In this document: piece after piece, positions 13,002-13,504 of the stretch | How the letters are laid out: each line of letters starts with the position of its first letter | How positions within the stretch are numbered: the stretch's first letter is position 1 | Origin: Bacteroidetes bacterium QS_8_68_15 | Lineage (GTDB): Bacteria > Bacteroidota > Rhodothermia > Rhodothermales > Salinibacteraceae | DNA: 13,504 nucleotides | Direction of reading: 5' to 3' | Assembly: GCA_003023245.1 (NCBI GenBank) | Contig: PXTR01000040.1 | Span: 1-13,504, forward strand | Position numbers and translations under genes: made by a program | Notes under the pieces: generated by a model | Told to the model about the DNA's origin: nothing | Databases searched by the model: none | What the model saw: only the letters and a program-made list of their open reading frames with translations

Positions 13002-13504
13002 ACCCCCGCAACCCCCTCGGCAGCACGACCCGCTCGACCGCCTCCAGCAGCGCCAGCAGCAGCATCGTCAGCACCGCCGCCGGGACCGTGCCTTCCAGGA
13101 TCAGCCCCAGGTCCGCGCGCCGAATGCCCGTGAGAATCGGCTGCCCGTAGCCGCCCGCCCCGATCAGTGCGCCGAGCGTAGCGGTGCCCACGTTGATGAC
13201 GGCCGCGATCTTGACCCCCGCCAGCACCGAGCGCGCCGCCAGCGGAAGCTCCACGCGCCGCAGCTTCGCCCACGGCGAGAGGCCCAGCGCGTCGGCGGAG
13301 GCGCGCGTCGGACCGTCAATGTCACGCAGGCCGGTGTAGGTGTTCCATACGACGGGCAGCAGGCTGTACAAAAAGAGCGCCGTCACGGCCGGGACGCGCC
13401 CCAGCCCCAGCGGCGGCACCATCAGCGCCAGGAGCGCCAGCGAGGGCACCGTGTACGTCAGCCCCACCGCCAGCAGCAAGCCTTGCCCGGCGAGGCCCCC
13501 TTTG
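13000..13504 (-). CDS. Osmoprotectant/glycine betaine ABC permease (OpuBB/ProW-like), N-terminus outside window
   Basis: The frame is open to the right edge (Lys-Gly-Gly-Leu-Ala-Gly-Gln-Gly upstream of LLLAVGLTYTVPSLALLALM), so the gene continues beyond 13504. The 168 visible residues are the core of a binding-protein-dependent permease. They include TVPSLALLALMVPPLG, the helix YSLLPVVWNTYTGL, and the EAA-type loop ADALGLSPWAKLRRVELPLA that contacts the ATPase. VINVGTATLGALIGAGGYGQPILTGI is characteristic of the OpuB/OpuC/ProW choline, carnitine or betaine uptake group, followed by a last helix (VLTMLLLALLEAVERVVL). It imports compatible solutes across the inner membrane, fitting a salt-adapted organism. 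Partner ATPase and binding-protein genes would lie to the right. Confidence 0.9.
   Translation of the reverse strand, partial: KGGLAGQGLLLAVGLTYTVPSLALLALMVPPLGLGRVPAVTALFLYSLLPVVWNTYTGLRDIDGPTRASADALGLSPWAKLRRVELPLAARSVLAGVKIAAVINVGTATLGALIGAGGYGQPILTGIRRADLGLILEGTVPAAVLTMLLLALLEAVERVVLPRGLRG

Overview
The window is GC-rich bacterial chromosome. Several things point to the Bacteroidota/Rhodothermota side, most like a Rhodothermales or Salinibacter-type marine or halophilic bacterium. These are a DUF4249 outer-membrane-lipoprotein relative, a class II DAHP synthase, start codons that almost all lack a Shine-Dalgarno sequence, and acidic proteins. This placement is inference from gene content; there is no rRNA in the window.

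Layout, left to right. Positions 1-366 hold the C-terminal two thirds of a thioredoxin-fold redoxin (+). Positions 378-1625 hold a regular CRISPR array of 21 repeats and 20 spacers with an exact 61-bp period and a type I-E-like repeat. It is read on the minus strand from a leader at 1626-1829 that carries a good sigma70-like promoter. No cas gene is in the window. Positions 1830-4069 encode an FtsX/MacB-type permease and its LolD/MacB-type ATPase (-). LexA (-, 4204-4839) follows upstream, then a 5'-truncated DUF4249 gene (+), convergent with rdgB (-, to 6357). A 400-bp non-coding stretch leads to rpsU (+, TTG start) and a bidirectional terminator.

From 7107 to the right edge everything is on the minus strand. 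In coordinate order these are a sorbitol/xylitol-type zinc dehydrogenase, an araD pseudogene with an out-of-frame internal deletion, class II DAHP synthase (first shikimate-pathway step), a truncated FG-GAP exported protein, an M32 carboxypeptidase, a remnant mini-ORF (+) in the next intergenic region, and the C-terminal part of an OpuB/ProW-type osmoprotectant permease running off the edge.

The main unexplained structure is not a gene. Most intergenic regions carry short tandem tracts built of 7-bp units. Each locus has its own version, and the tracts typically begin at or inside the stop codon of the upstream minus-strand gene. The G-rich (purine) strand tends to follow the stop, and the complementary C-rich version often precedes the next start. 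Several intergenic regions are therefore bounded by imperfect inverted heptad tracts. The window also has an unusual density of damaged genes (DUF4249, araD, FG-GAP, mini-ORF), which suggests active turnover of DNA in these spacers.
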